A stretch of 64,000 nucleotides of DNA from Fragilariopsis cylindrus CCMP1102 (GCA_900095095.1 FMBT01000294.1:496001-560000), one strand, 5' to 3'. Positions 1 through 12,037 are shown, counted from the stretch's first letter. Numbers and translations: made by a program. The notes: generated by a model from the sequence alone, not told the origin.

Positions 1-1
1 C

Positions 2-592
2 GCCTACTTTTTGGGAGGAGGAAATGACAACAAATCCAATAAAATAGGTGTATTGGTCTGTTCGAAAAACAGTGCCCCGCCTTCCGCAACCGTGAGCGCA
101 TCGAGTGCGGGTGCATTAGAAGTTTTAGACGTCCACAGTACAAATAATTTGCCTCGTACATTAAACCAAGCAAATTTGGATGGGTTTCGTATTATCGGAG
201 CATCTTCTTCTATCCCTTCATCGTCATCGAAGAGCACTGGAAGCAACAACGTCGGTGAAGAAGGAGATGCGGGAGATGATTCCCTTCTACCACCACCATT
301 ATATGACTTGCAAGATTTGCCTGCTCGTAGCCCAGATGGTGACGATCGACCAATTTTACTCGTTTTAGGCTCTGAAGGTCATGGTTTACGGACTTTAGTT
401 GCAAAGGCTTGTACAGAATTTGTTCGCATCCCCTCTGGAATTGTAGGAGGTATGGGCGAAGAGCAGTCGGAGGATGATGACGATGATGACGATGACGATA
501 GTAATGGAGCGGGTGTCGACTCGCTCAACGTGAGTGTGACTGGTGGGATCATGCTATGGCATTTACTTCATAGAACAATTGGAAGTGATTAG
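2..592 (+). CDS. TrmH/SpoU-family RNA 2'-O-ribose methyltransferase, C-terminal part (5' end outside window)
   Basis: This is the C-terminal half of a SPOUT-class methyltransferase that would transfer a methyl group from S-adenosylmethionine to a ribose 2'-OH in rRNA or tRNA. The frame is open from base 2, where codons read AYFLGGG, typical of the region after SpoU motif 1; no real start codon is inside the window. Motif 2 (VLGSEGHGLR) lies near 364-393, and motif 3 (SLNVSVTGGIMLWHLL) lies at 523-570 just before the stop. These two form the knotted SAM-binding site. Asp- and Ser-rich inserts separate the motifs, as in many genes of this window. An organellar MRM1-like rRNA enzyme is the likeliest identity, but the targeting sequence is missing from view, so the target RNA is unknown. 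Confidence 0.85.
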   Translation, partial: AYFLGGGNDNKSNKIGVLVCSKNSAPPSATVSASSAGALEVLDVHSTNNLPRTLNQANLDGFRIIGASSSIPSSSSKSTGSNNVGEEGDAGDDSLLPPPLYDLQDLPARSPDGDDRPILLVLGSEGHGLRTLVAKACTEFVRIPSGIVGGMGEEQSEDDDDDDDDDSNGAGVDSLNVSVTGGIMLWHLLHRTIGSD

Positions 593-779
593 ACTAACTA
601 ATTTAACTAGTTAGGAAAAACCTAATGAATAGACCAGAACTGTTGATTTCTTATGCTTTCCGATTTATTGTTCTGACAAAGTTGACGTATAGAATGCCTG
701 TAACAAAAACATATGTTTTGTTAATGATTGCCTCGCATTATGACATATATTAAAGTACATAAAAGTATTCAGTGTTAAC

Positions 780-1484
780 TTAACTAACGGGGGTCTCAAC
801 AGGAGTACCCTTGATGACTGCTATGTGATTCTCTTGAACGGTTCCATCAATAGCATTTTGTGTGTACGTTACTGTTTGTTCTTGATGTAGATGTTCACGG
901 ATAACAAGTGGAGGTGGAAATACAAGCGCACAAACACCTGCTAATATCCACAACATAACAGATGCAATATTAACTTTAAATCCAATTGCCCATTCACATG
1001 TTTCTGGTAAAGTTTGAGCAAGATTTGGATTATTCACCTCAAGGTATTGTATAGCGGGATTGTCGTAACATATACTAGATGATTCGACCAGTAATGTAAT
1101 GCCCTGAAATATACTAAGTAAAAGGAACAACGCGCCCATACATTTCCATCGTGATGCGGAAGCCCCACATACTGGACCTAAACACGCACCAACGATTAAG
1201 ATACCACCAAATATTGGTGTCATAATCGAGAATGACCAAACAGTTTTCGTTTCTGCATCGGCAGTATAATCGTACCCTAAATTTTCATAACTACGACACG
1301 TCTGGTACGCAAACGTTGAATCGTTCCATTCGACCGATTCTGTAGTTCGATAAGTCCATGGCCCAGCATACAATGTTAGATCGTTATTTCCTGGAACTTG
1401 TGGAAATTTAATAGTTTCACAATAAAAATTTGCTCCTGTTCCTAGAATGATTGCACATATTGCGAAGATAGAAGGAAGAAATGA
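780..1484 (-). CDS. Four-TM membrane protein, main exon (5' exon uncertain)
   Basis: This exon encodes about 234 residues of an integral membrane protein of unknown function. The frame is open well past the first possible start: the segment SFLPSIFAICAIILGTGANF forms a first membrane span before the region beginning with YAGPWTY. Three more hydrophobic spans follow (around FSIMTPIFGGILIVG, ALFLLLSIFQGITLL and SVMLWILAGVCALVF), with a Cys-containing loop between spans 3 and 4 and a polar C-terminal tail. The layout recalls tetraspanin-like four-TM proteins, but no family motif is visible. A splice acceptor (TTTCCAG) sits at 1485-1491 on this strand in phase 0. A candidate upstream exon ends at 1652 with a GTGCGT donor in matching phase; its sequence (frame open to about 1851) has no ATG and is not convincing. 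The true start is unresolved. Confidence 0.6.
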   Translation of the reverse strand, partial: SFLPSIFAICAIILGTGANFYCETIKFPQVPGNNDLTLYAGPWTYRTTESVEWNDSTFAYQTCRSYENLGYDYTADAETKTVWSFSIMTPIFGGILIVGACLGPVCGASASRWKCMGALFLLLSIFQGITLLVESSSICYDNPAIQYLEVNNPNLAQTLPETCEWAIGFKVNIASVMLWILAGVCALVFPPPLVIREHLHQEQTVTYTQNAIDGTVQENHIAVIKGTPVETPVS

Positions 1485-1651
1485 CTGGAAACAACTTATA
1501 GGAGGGAAATGGAAAATGGGGGTACGTACAATGACGTGAACGAAAGAATCAGATTGGTTGATTTTATCATGAATAGGAAATTAAATACTTTATTAAATAT
1601 TCGACTTGACTCGTTTATTCGACCTCTCTCTAAAAATCACAATGAACGCAC

Positions 1652-1851
1652 CTGAGCTTTGTCATTTGTTGCCCGTCGAGTTGGGTCTCTTGCACAGTTG
1701 GATTCATATTTAAGAATGTTCGTTATCAAATCAATCGCTGGTCGTCTCAGAATAATGTCGTTGCCTTTGTCGTTGATGGTTGATGGTTGATATATGCTTA
1801 TGTGTCTTGTTTCCTTTACTTTTTGACTTTGAGATTGTAACACTGAAATAT
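1652..1851 (-). other. Possible upstream coding exon of the four-TM gene
   Basis: The frame is open over about 65 codons and ends at a GTGCGT donor (GCT CAG|GTGCGT) in the phase required by the acceptor at 1485. There is no in-frame ATG, and an acceptor-like TTTCAG precedes it, so it would have to be an internal exon or be non-coding. The encoded residues show no recognisable domain. Without it the start of the four-TM gene is unknown. Confidence 0.25.
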
Positions 1852-2296
1852 GTTTCGTTTACTTCACACGATCGCCGGTATGTGATATGTGATTGTTAAT
1901 ATTAATGTTAATGTAATTAATATATACCGTATATTAGAAGTATAGTGTAATAATAGAGATTACGTACAGTAACGTTATTGTACGTTGAACGTTGAATGTT
2001 GAATCGAATCGTTGATGCAGTAACTTAACGTGAAGCTTAACATTTTTTTTTAAAACGCGCGAATAGTTTCAGTCGTGTACCTTTTTTGGTTTGGTGTGAT
2101 GTGCATCATGTCCATAATGATTGATAATTTAATTTGTTGTTGATGTTTTTGAATTTTGCGATCCGCCATGAGGAATTCTTCGATTTTTATGCATTGCGTT
2201 ATTTGTCCGCAACAACAGTAGTAACCTATCTTTCCTAAGGTTAACTATTCTTCGCGGTATGCCACCTACTGTTGCAAGTGGGGAAGACATCGTATA
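1852..2296. other. Intergenic, no gene seen
   Basis: This AT-rich stretch has several near-palindromic TAATATTAATGTTAAT runs and one TACAGTA heptamer. It contains no open frame with coding character; short ATG frames at 2043 (minus) and 2169 (plus) end within 25 codons. Confidence 0.5.
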
Positions 2297-3299
2297 ATGG
2301 TGGGCGGTGTAGGGTGAAGTGTTAGTGTTGTACCTTCGATCGTCTCTCGCTCTGGATACTCTCTTCCCAAAAATTCGCGTTAAGGCTAAAGGAATTGCAC
2401 CGTGGGTCTACTGTGCCAATGCAATCTGTACTCCACCAGTTGATGGGTTCTCCAACTGCGAATGTTGGATCCAAGAAAGAAGTGAAAGTATCGGTCCCGG
2501 CAGTAAAGACAGTGGTGCTGGTTGTGTGGAAAATTTTCTTACGCTAGGAAATATAACAAATCTGTTCGGTGACGATTTATTTGAGAAGATGAACGAAGGT
2601 GAATTATACTCTACGTTTGGTGGAAAATTTGGAAATTCCAGCTTTCTTCCTGAAATTGCATTGGAATTATGTGAACCAAACACTCCATTTGGTAAGTATA
2701 TATATACATATACACATATATTGTCCCTGTATACTACACGTATAACTACTGTAGCGAGAGCTGAACTCGCATGGTCGGTACTTACCTACATTCTCTAATT
2801 CTCTCACACATATGTACTCTCTTTCTCTCAAAATTCCCTCCTCCTTCTTATGAAAAACGTTCTATCTATTTCAACACCTTCTATTTATATTATATTGCAC
2901 CAACGACAGTGTACTGCTGGGGTGCGAAATGTGAACCAGACCCGACCGATTCCACGATTGCTATCTGTCGTTGTCCGCAAGTAAATTCTCCCGCGGGATC
3001 AATTATTGGCGTTGATGCTACTGTACAATGTGCTGCACAAGAAGGCAATGTTTGTAACTACGTCCACAATGGAGGGAGTCGTAACTGGTAAGTTTTTCAA
3101 CAACAACAACAAAGCGAACATACGTACTATACAGTTGTTGCGTTGGCGCCAATATTTGGAAGTAGTAGGAATATTAGGATACTATATGTGTTACACGCAC
3201 GCCCGATCTCATTCTATATTTTCTCGTTTTTGTTCTCTTCGTTTACAATGAATTTTTGTTCCGTCACACATACATACACACACGCACGCACGCACACAC

Positions 3300-3330
<31 letters not shown>

Positions 3331-3461
3331 CGAAACTATATATTGTGAATAGGTCGGAATGGACTGCTCTTGAAGATTGGTATGACATTACTTATCCTGA
3401 TTCCGATGGCATTCCTAAAACTTGTAGTGGGGAGGCTACTCCAGTTGGACGGACCTGGTAA
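2297..3461 (+). CDS. Cys-rich protein with a duplicated module (three main exons, start tentative)
   Basis: Exons that can be joined in phase are 2385-2691, 2910-3087 and 3353-3461 (stop TAA); donors are GTAAGT and GTAAGT, acceptors CAG and TAG. Exon 1 carries a module WVYCANAIC...CECW...GAGC, and exon 2 carries a related one, VYCWGAKC...CRC...VQC...VC. The protein therefore holds two Cys-rich repeats, probably disulfide bonded. The 5' end is inferred: ATG at 2297 is followed directly by GTGGGC, and an AAG acceptor at 2382-2384 gives phase 0, producing a start M-AKGIAPWVYC. That product would lack a signal peptide, so another upstream exon is possible. The last exon ends CTGGTAATA, which also looks like a donor, so a further 3' exon cannot be excluded. 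No function can be assigned. Confidence 0.6.
3266..3332. repeat. (CA)n / (TA)n microsatellite in an intron
   Basis: A run of CACA/CGCACA repeats passes into about 12 consecutive TA units within the second intron of the Cys-rich gene. The stretch is likely length-polymorphic. Confidence 0.85.
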
Positions 3462-4303
3462 TATAATTCCTACCTAATGCACTCACATGCAGGTTCTAGT
3501 CCTGTTAACCAATAAATAAGACTATACTGGACTAGGTATTTTTGTATTTGAATGGATGTGAATATGAACAGTTAAAAAGAGAGAGGTCGCATCATACGAT
3601 ATGGGTGTGTGTGTGTTGTGCACCCGAAAATAAGTGAAGGTATGAGAGCAAATGATCTGGGAGAGAGAGAGAGAAATCATCGCTGCTGAGTGAAAATAAA
3701 TAAATAATAGTACTGTATTAAAATGGGTATATGGTGGAGAATGCAGAAAACCACCATCCCCCCATTCGTTTTAATTTGTCTAAGTTAATACCACACCATG
3801 TTGTTTGTTGATAGAGAGTCTTATTATTTCATTTATAGCTATCTACTGTAGTTGATGTATGTATGTAGATAGAGCTTGAGGTGAAACATCGGCAGGCAGG
3901 TGAAACAGAAGAAGATATAGTTGTTTCTAAATCAATTAAAAAAATGGGTGAATGACGTTCGAATGTACTGTACCGATAATAGATATGCTGTGACAGCGAA
4001 AAGAATTCAACTGTGTTCGATCCACGCAAAATTTAATTGATTTCTAAAATCATCGCAGGCTCCTTTTGAGACGTGTTGTCATTTTTGAATTCAAAAAAAA
4101 TCAAAAATGGAAACTTTATTATTACGATTACGTGTTTTGTGTTTTCAATCGACAACAATTATGTAAAAATAATCAAACATACAGTACTCTCAGTTAAATT
4201 GCCATCGTATGACCATGGCGGTTTCAAGCAAAAAATCGTAAAATTGTCTCATTTTATTCTAGCTAGAACTTTCCGATGCTAAAAGAAAGAAGAAAAGGAA
4301 ATT
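3462..4303. other. Intergenic, no gene seen
   Basis: The region contains a short GT run (3606-3618), a GA run (3661-3674), and TACTGTA/TACAGTA heptamers near 3708, 3965 and 4184. No frame looks coding. The last 100 bases are presumably the 5' UTR and promoter of the gene starting at 4304. Confidence 0.5.
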
Positions 4304-6850
4304 ATGGAAATTCAAAGCAATAGCACTCGTCGTCGACGAGTGACGGAAATTCGATCGGGAGACACCGATGATGAAAACGATGATGATAGTTGTGGGAGCA
4401 TCAAACAAGAACGACGACGAAGTCAACGCAACAACCAACGAAATCGACATCGACGACGTCGTCGACACGACGATGATGAGCCACCATTTTTTATTTTGTT
4501 CCTACAAGTTGGTACTGTACTTTTATTGGTGTGTCTCGCTACCTTTCACGTTTATCAATATTATACAACCTCCAATTCGAACGGGGTTGTGAGCACCAAC
4601 GATACGTACGGCGACGATGATGATTATGACTACGATGCAGTGAATGCGGCGAAACAACAAGATGATAAAAAGGAACTCAAATTGAACCAGCTTCTACATC
4701 CAATCAAACAAGAACAACAATCACAATCACAAAATAATAATGATATAGACGAAGAAACTATTATAATAAAAGCTCCTGTACGAAAAACAGCACCGCCCTT
4801 ACCGAATTTTGAGCTTTCGAAATCAGCTGAATGGGATGTATACAGTACATATGATAGATTTTCACCATTATTGCCGAACGAGAACAACAGCAACAGCAAC
4901 AACAACAACAACAAACCTTTTTGGCAGGCAGTTCGAAAATTACAAAAGAATTTTACAGAAACATATGGAGGTGAAAATGCTGCTCGGATGTTACTCGATC
5001 GAGGTATGACTACCTTTCGTAGTAGTAGTAGTAATAGTAATAGTTTTACTAATACCAGTACAAGTACACCACCAATAGATATTATTGTTACTGCCTGTCG
5101 TCTTCGACAAGCAAAATTAGAGAAACGACCGTTCCGTTTAGCATTTGGTGGGTATAGTGTAACAACCGGTCATGGTAATCGACATAGTGATTCATATCCA
5201 TTTCAATTGAAAGAATTTCTAGAACCAATCATAAAACTCGCAGGCATAGTATCCCTTAAAGTTAATAACGCCGCAATAGGAGGAGTACCGAGTTTTCCGT
5301 ATGGATGGTGTATGAAAGAATTTTGGGGAGGAGAAACAAAGACGACAGCAATAAATGATGCACAATCGATTCCTGATGTCGTGAGTTGGGACTTTGGAAT
5401 GAACGAGCCAGGAGGGCCAGAAGGATTAGAAGCCTACGTTAGGCATTTGCTTTCTACCTACAATAGTAATATTGGTCCGCCACCGAAACTTATCGTCAAG
5501 GATTATTTTGCCGCTGATCATAGGAAAGATGTGTTAGCAAAGTATTCGTCACTTTTACGAGATCCGATTATCTTGCACACGGATGTTGCTGCGAAACCGT
5601 TTCTGGCGAGAGAAGAAGAGTTTCGACCGTTAGGGTTTCAAAAATGGAGAGAATGGGGTGCACCCAAGGGATCTCCGGGTCAGGCATCTCATCATCCGGC
5701 AGTTCAAGAACACAAACTGGACGGATATATACTTGCAATGCATTTCGTTACGGCACTTGAATATATGATATATATGGAGGAACGAGAAAATGAGAAACGA
5801 AAAAGTGAAGATACCAATTGGTGCCAACAACATTCCTCGACTACAACGTCAGAATCACTGTCTTCTGGTGATGTGTCCTCTTTAACTCCTTTTTTCTCGC
5901 TGCCACCACCGGAATCGAAAAGAATTGCTAATGATACCAAATTACACTACGATGGTATTCTATTCGGAAATCCTATCATGGATCAAAGCATCAGCAACAA
6001 CAACATCAATAACGTCACATCTACGCAAAACGGTACTTTCGTATCTTGGATAATGAATCCGGTTCGTTGTAGGACGACATTTGAGCCAAAGGTATCTGGT
6101 GATCTCAGTGAAATTATTGTTAGTGGGAGTATTGGAGAAGACTTAGATGTACTCCTGCCAAAATCCCAATATTATTATAACAAAGGATGGACCTTTGATT
6201 TGTCAGAGGCAGAAAAGACAGCAAAGAAAAAATTGAGTACTTATCCCGATGGTTTAGGTTTTCGTGATTCCAAGGAGGCATATTACGGTATTTACGAATC
6301 CTCAACAATGACACTTCTATTGCCGTATGAAATGACGGAGATTGATTTGGAAGTAGAACAAAACTCATCGTTGCTACCAAAAGCTGGTGACTCTGCGTCC
6401 GAATTCTATGGATCAGTTGTCATATGCCAAGTTAACGAAAAGTCCCTAAATTCTTTTGATCCAGATAGTTGTAATTTTGATACCGATGTGGGAGTTCGGA
6501 TCGGAGGTATCAATGTTACTCAAAATAATACAAAAATGTTTGATACGATTGGAAGTGTGTATCTTGGTAAACCCATTTGTAAACACATAACCATTCCTTC
6601 TGAGGCTCTATTGACATCGCACAACACATTATTGAATGAGGGAGATGACCCTAGTCTTGGCGTTGTTGGACAAAGCGACCATATCAAACTTTTGGAGGAG
6701 GATCAAACGGGCTTGTTAGTTGAAGTTTTCGTTTCTAATCCACATATTGTCCATATAAATCAAGCTTGTTCAATCTCTCATGTTGTTTGGGAAGAAAAGG
6801 CAACTAAGTTCATCGAATACCGAAAGATCCAATCAACAACTAAGAAATGA
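4304..6850 (+). CDS. Type II membrane protein with SGNH/GDSL-hydrolase-like domain
   Basis: This is an 848-residue intronless gene starting at an ATG in an A-rich context. Residues 1-60 are basic and Asp-rich; residues 62-84 form a single hydrophobic anchor (FFILFLQVGTVLLLVCLA), predicting a cytosolic N-terminus and lumenal or extracellular body. From about residue 275 the sequence shows an SGNH-like layout: a Ser in GGYSVTTGHGN (block I position), an Asn in SWDFGMNEPGG (about 364, block III) and a His pair in SHHP (about 463, block V). The GDSL signature itself is not intact (GGYS), so hydrolase activity on esters or glycan O-acetyl groups is inference. Poly-Asn and poly-Ser inserts interrupt the domain. 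The C-terminal 300 residues form a separate, possibly beta-rich region with no motif that I recognise. Confidence 0.7.
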   Translation: MEIQSNSTRRRRVTEIRSGDTDDENDDDSCGSIKQERRRSQRNNQRNRHRRRRRHDDDEPPFFILFLQVGTVLLLVCLATFHVYQYYTTSNSNGVVSTNDTYGDDDDYDYDAVNAAKQQDDKKELKLNQLLHPIKQEQQSQSQNNNDIDEETIIIKAPVRKTAPPLPNFELSKSAEWDVYSTYDRFSPLLPNENNSNSNNNNNKPFWQAVRKLQKNFTETYGGENAARMLLDRGMTTFRSSSSNSNSFTNTSTSTPPIDIIVTACRLRQAKLEKRPFRLAFGGYSVTTGHGNRHSDSYPFQLKEFLEPIIKLAGIVSLKVNNAAIGGVPSFPYGWCMKEFWGGETKTTAINDAQSIPDVVSWDFGMNEPGGPEGLEAYVRHLLSTYNSNIGPPPKLIVKDYFAADHRKDVLAKYSSLLRDPIILHTDVAAKPFLAREEEFRPLGFQKWREWGAPKGSPGQASHHPAVQEHKLDGYILAMHFVTALEYMIYMEERENEKRKSEDTNWCQQHSSTTTSESLSSGDVSSLTPFFSLPPPESKRIANDTKLHYDGILFGNPIMDQSISNNNINNVTSTQNGTFVSWIMNPVRCRTTFEPKVSGDLSEIIVSGSIGEDLDVLLPKSQYYYNKGWTFDLSEAEKTAKKKLSTYPDGLGFRDSKEAYYGIYESSTMTLLLPYEMTEIDLEVEQNSSLLPKAGDSASEFYGSVVICQVNEKSLNSFDPDSCNFDTDVGVRIGGINVTQNNTKMFDTIGSVYLGKPICKHITIPSEALLTSHNTLLNEGDDPSLGVVGQSDHIKLLEEDQTGLLVEVFVSNPHIVHINQACSISHVVWEEKATKFIEYRKIQSTTKK

Positions 6851-7236
6851 TAATATTTTATTTTGAATCTTGTAGTAATCTAAAAGAAGTTGATGATCGT
6901 CTTCGTTGTCCACTCGAAAGATAATTGAAAAACCAGCGAAACGTTTATCTAAAGTTCTTCTAAATTACTTCTAAATTATTTAGCCTATGTTAGTTTCCAG
7001 ACAATTCTTTAGAAAAAAATCGCGGGACTAAAATTCCAAACGTGGATGATCTATCTTACACGTGGAATGTGGAGGAATTTGAATTTCATCAAAAATAAGG
7101 ACGATGATGGGAGAAATTAAAAATAATGATAGCATTGAACATACAGTAGCACAATTAGCATTAGCATCAAAACTTAAATACAAGTTTATACAAGGCTATT
7201 GTCATTACGTTAGGCGAGGAGGAGTCAAGGAATCCG
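6851..7236. other. Intergenic / promoter region
   Basis: No open frame of note; AT-rich. It separates two plus-strand genes and must hold the 3' UTR of the SGNH gene and the promoter of the helicase gene. Confidence 0.4.
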
Positions 7237-10200
7237 ATGGGCAAGTCAAAGCAAAAGAAGGATAAGGGCGGGAACGCTGCTGCTGCTGCCATCAAAAAAT
7301 GCACATGTGAACATCCGTTTACTTGCGAATGTGGGAACCGTCCAGAAAGACCAACAAGAGGTGTACGTTAGTAGCTCACTGCGTCATCAACATCCAGCAA
7401 AAATAACTTAAATAATCAAATAATAATTCTAACTTTTCTTTCATTGTATTTCTATTTACTTCTTTAGCACAAATGGGATCCGGAATCTCAACAATGGGGA
7501 GGTAAGGGTCACAAACAAAAAGGTGGTTCAGGACAAACATCTCAAGTTGGAACGTTCCAAGAAGCAAAGGTGACCGAAAAAGGAAGGACACAAGTCGCTC
7601 AATGGCAAAAATTACCTTCCGGGATTTTACGAGAATACTGTGAGAAACAACGTCGTCCTCCTCCGAAATTCAAAGAGCTATTGAATGGCAAAACATCATT
7701 TAAGTGTCGTGTTATCTGTCCAGATCCAAAAAAGAAACCCGACAAAGATTTGATTATAATACCTGCAAAGCCAGTACAAAACGAGGAGCAAGCCAAAGAG
7801 GAGGCAGCCCTTTTGGCATTACTGCATCTAACACCCAAACTCCCTCACGAACGTAAATTACCTGAACCATACAAAACGACATGGTTGGCAGCAGTTGCGC
7901 AACAAAAAGCTGATGCTATTGCTGCCAGAACGAAAGAACAAAGCGACAACAACAGAAACAACAGCAGCAGCAGTAACAAAGTTCAAAAGGATCTCGGTAG
8001 TAGTACTGTCAGCAACAGTAGTAATTTGGCAAGAAAGGCGGGTGCATCCAGTAACACTCATTTAACTCTCGGTACTGCTTTCACGTCCCACTCAGAAAAA
8101 CGTAAATTAACTGATCAAAAACGCCAGGTTCGAAATGCAAGAATCCGTAAACATGAAGCTGTTCGAATGGCGAACCGCGACCATCCTGTCTTTTTGTCGG
8201 CTCGATTAAGGAACAGTATTCAAAAAATTCTCCGTGGTGATTTCGCAGGCTTACTCACTAATAATAACGACGATGAAAACGATGAAGACAATCCAGAATT
8301 GAATGAATTCGGTTCCGACTTGCAATGTTGCGTAGAAGAACGACTCCATGGTGAGGGATTTACCAAACGACAAGCTCGAACGGTATTTGACCAGAAGGGA
8401 AAAGGAAAAGAAACAATCGACGAAGAATATTGGGAACAAGTATACGACGATTGTTTACAATGGTTATGTGTCCATTTGGATGAAGATCAGCTACCGGAAG
8501 GGTTTGATCCGAGAGGCTCAACTCTAGAAGTTGTTGCAGCTCCGAATTCTACTAGTACTGGTGCTGTTGGTAACAATACCGGCGAGGCCTTGAGAATTGC
8601 AGAAAAATTTGGAATATCTATTCGTGACGCGAGCTGGTTGTTGCAACAGAAACAGGAAAAAGATTCGACAACCGAAAAGTCATTGGAAGTGATATTTTGG
8701 AACCAAATTTGCAAGATTGCCAACGTCGACGTCTCTGAAGAAATCTGCGAAAGCCATGGTGACGAGAATGAAAACAAGGAAATGGTTCAAGATGAATTCG
8801 AAGCAATTGAAGCAATGTTTCAATCGGATTGCGCATTAAAAACTGATGTAGATGGCAAATCATCTACCATTGACATCAAAACACCGGAGATGATGGATAT
8901 TCGTTTTACCTTTTCTCAAATATATCCTTCTGTCTTTCCAACACGTATACTCTTTCTTGAGAAATGGGAACGACCTGTTGGAGTAGCATTTCACGTGAAG
9001 ATAGCGCAATATCTATCGACTCTAACATTGGGTGATCCAATGCTATTTGAAATTTATGGTGAAGCACAAAGCATAATACAAAGCCTTGAAGATTTGCCTT
9101 TTCTGCCGCTGTCAGCCACTTCGGTTCCCGCAACTATCGACAAGGAGTCATCGGGTACACATTCTTCATCTTCGTCATTTAAAAAAGAAACATCGAAAGA
9201 AACAACAAAAGCGAAATCAATCAAAAGACGACCCAGAACTCGTAGTGCTTTCTGGTCTACTCCGCCTGAAAAAACTACTCCTGCAACTCCTTTTTGTTGG
9301 AGCAAATCGATGGAGCGGCAAAGGAAGAGCCTTCCAGCATGGAAAGCTCGCGACGACTTCTTAGCAAAATTAGACGAATCTTGCAAGTCTGGTAATAGAG
9401 TAGTGCTCGTAACGGGTGATACGGGGTGTGGGAAAACCACACAAATTCCTCAGTTTATTCTGGAAGAAAATCCAACATCTGCCAAAATTGTTATTGCCCA
9501 ACCTCGTCGATTAGCTGTAAGTTTTGCTGTGATTATGGGCACTTCGTGTCGCGATATATCGACTTTAATTCTTGAATATTCGACTCACTCACGCTTGATG
9601 ATTTTCCTTCCCTTCTTTTTTGCTTTATACGACAGGCCACTGGAGTTGCTGGACGAGTAGCCGATGAACGAGGCGAACACCAGGCTGGTAGAGCTAGTGT
9701 TGGTTATGTTGTCAGAGGCGATTCTGCTTTTTGTAAAGATACACGGTTATTGTTTTGCACGTTTGGAATCTTGCTGAGACAACTTCAATCGGAGGGAGCC
9801 TTAGATTCCATAACGCATATTGTCATCGATGAGGTCCACGAGAGAAACTTGGATGGTGATATTTTGATGGGGTTGCTACGAAAAAGTCTCAAGACTGTAC
9901 CTCACCTTAAGGTCATCCTCATGAGTGCCACTCTTGATGCGGATCGTTTTGCAGCATATTGGGGGAATGCTCCACGGCTCCATATCCCGGGTCGCACATT
10001 CCCAGTCCAAGATTTTATGTTGGAGGACGTCCTTGAATTAACCGGCTACAATCCTCCGAAGAGAAAGAGAAAGCAAGGTGGCTTTAATAATTATCATCAA
10101 CAAAATCGTAGAGCATCACCATGGAATGATTCAGAAAAATCGGATGACGAGACGGATAATGTTGAGGAGGAGGATGCATCAACTACAGAGAAGAATACAG

Positions 10201-12037
10201 ACGGTAGTGAAACGAAAGAAGAACAACCACAGGTTTCCCTGGAGGACAGAGTGAAGCGAGTTGACCAAACGAGTGTTGACTATTTTCTGCTTGCTTTTCT
10301 TGTAAAATATATCGTCCAGTCGAATCAGATGGGAAGTGACGGATCGATCTTGGTCTTTTTGCAAGGAGTCGGGGAAATTTCGCAAGCCCAAAAAATCGTC
10401 GAATCGATCACGCAGGGGATGTCGATCCTTTTGCTCCCCCTTCATGGATCATTACAACCACAGGAACAAAGTAAAATTTTCAGAAACACACCTGGTCAAG
10501 TTAAAGTAATTCTGAGTACCAATGTGGCAGAAACATCAATAACCATACCTGACTGTACCGTCGTGATTGATTCATGTCGAGAGAAGCAATCTTCATACGA
10601 CCCTATCAATCGAATGCCAATGCTGCTCGATCAGTTTGCATCGAAAGCCTCGTTAAAACAGCGCCGAGGCCGAGCTGGTCGTGTAAGAAGCGGTAAATGT
10701 TATAAGCTTATCTCCAAAGCTACCTTCTCAAAACTGAACGATCACACTGCTCCAGAGATAAGTCGATGTGCCCTCGACCAGACTCTGCTGTCGTTACTTT
10801 TTCTCGGAGCCGAAGACGGCACCGGGAGGTTTCTTCAAAGACTTTTGGACCCTCCCAGTCAGGCATCTGTGAATGCCGCTACATCGAGTCTTCAGAAAAT
10901 GGGTGCATTGGAACAAGCTGAAGCAGGCAAACTCCGTCTTTCACCGTTGGGGATGCATTTGGCAGGCATTCCGGCTAACCCTTCAATTGGAAAATGTAAG
11001 TTGCTGTATAGTTATTGTTGCCGTCAAATAAGATATTGGGGATTCGTGTGGAATTCACTAATGCAGTTTTTGTTTTTCTTAAATATATAGTACTCGTTAT
11101 GGGTTCTATTTTAGGTTGTCGAACAGGAGCCCTGGCAATGGCTGCAGGGCTGAGCGTAGGACGTTCGCCTTTTCTACGGGTTGACGGACGACCAAATAGA
11201 AATAGTGAAGACAATGGCAAAAACCAGCTAATCTTGGAAGAGCGATCGAAACTTTTTGAAACATGTGGTAACAGTGACCACAGTATGATTGCAGCGGCGT
11301 TCATGAATTGGAATAACTTGCCAGCTGGTGGTGGCAGAAGAAAACGGTACTGTGAATCCCTCGGTTTGAGCTTTAATGGGATGAGAGACATTGCACAACT
11401 AGTGAATCAGTACGGATCTTCCCTATCAATATCTGGATTTCCATCCTCGGTTGAGTCAGATAGGAATGCTCAATCATGGCGAGTACTTCGGACATGCGCT
11501 ATATCAGCTATGGCTCCTGATCAATTGGTTAGAGTCTATCGTCCGTCAACAAAATATGAAGACACAGCCGAGGGTGCCAAATTGAAAGAAGGGGAAGCAA
11601 GAGGCCACAAATTCTACATACGAGTGGACAACGCCGATGGTGTCAACGCTGATACCGAAAAGCGATCAGAAGAAAGGGTGTTTATACATCCTTCATCGAA
11701 CATGTTTTCAGTTGGAACGTATAGTTGCCCCTGGCTTGTTTTCCATTCTATGATAAGAACGTCAAAGCCATTTCTACGTGAGGCGACAGAATGCAGTGCT
11801 TACTCTCTGCTCCTTTTCGGGGGACCACTTACAGTTGAAGCTAGAAATAGTGTTATTCACATAGATGGATGGGTTCGTTTATCTGCTAACGCTAAGATTG
11901 GAGCGCTTATCCAGGGTCTGAGATCGAAGATGGATGATTTGCTACGAAAGAAAATCGACAATCCAACTATTTCGATTTCTGACACACCAGAAATGCAGCT
12001 AATAGTAAAATTGCTCGTAACCGATGGTCTAGGATAA
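7237..12037 (+). CDS. DExH-box RNA helicase, DHX29/DHX57-like, with RWD domain
   Basis: Coding exons are 7237-7362, 7468-9516, 9636-10995 and 11091-12037, all joining in phase (GTACGT, GTAAGT, GTAAGT donors) to give 1493 residues. The first exon encodes the start MGKSKQKKDKGG and a Cys-rich stretch. An Ala/Lys-rich region, a UBA-like segment (ALRIAEKFGISIRDASWLL) and an RWD domain (about residues 481-610, opening EFEAIEAMF) follow. The helicase core shows motif I GDTGCGKT (about 690), motif II DEVH (about 790), motif III SAT and motif VI QRRGRAGR (about 1065). Then come the HA2/ratchet region and an OB-fold C-terminus. Walker A and DEVH lie in different exons, with the second intron falling between them. 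This architecture matches the DHX29/DHX57 group, which unwinds structured RNA, DHX29 on the small ribosomal subunit. A role in translation initiation is inferred from family only. An acidic insert lies after the SAT motif. Confidence 0.92.

Noticed and set aside
4000-4030. GTTCGATCC resembling a tRNA T-loop
   Set aside because: No acceptor or anticodon stem pairing could be found around it; no tRNA or rRNA gene was identified in the window.
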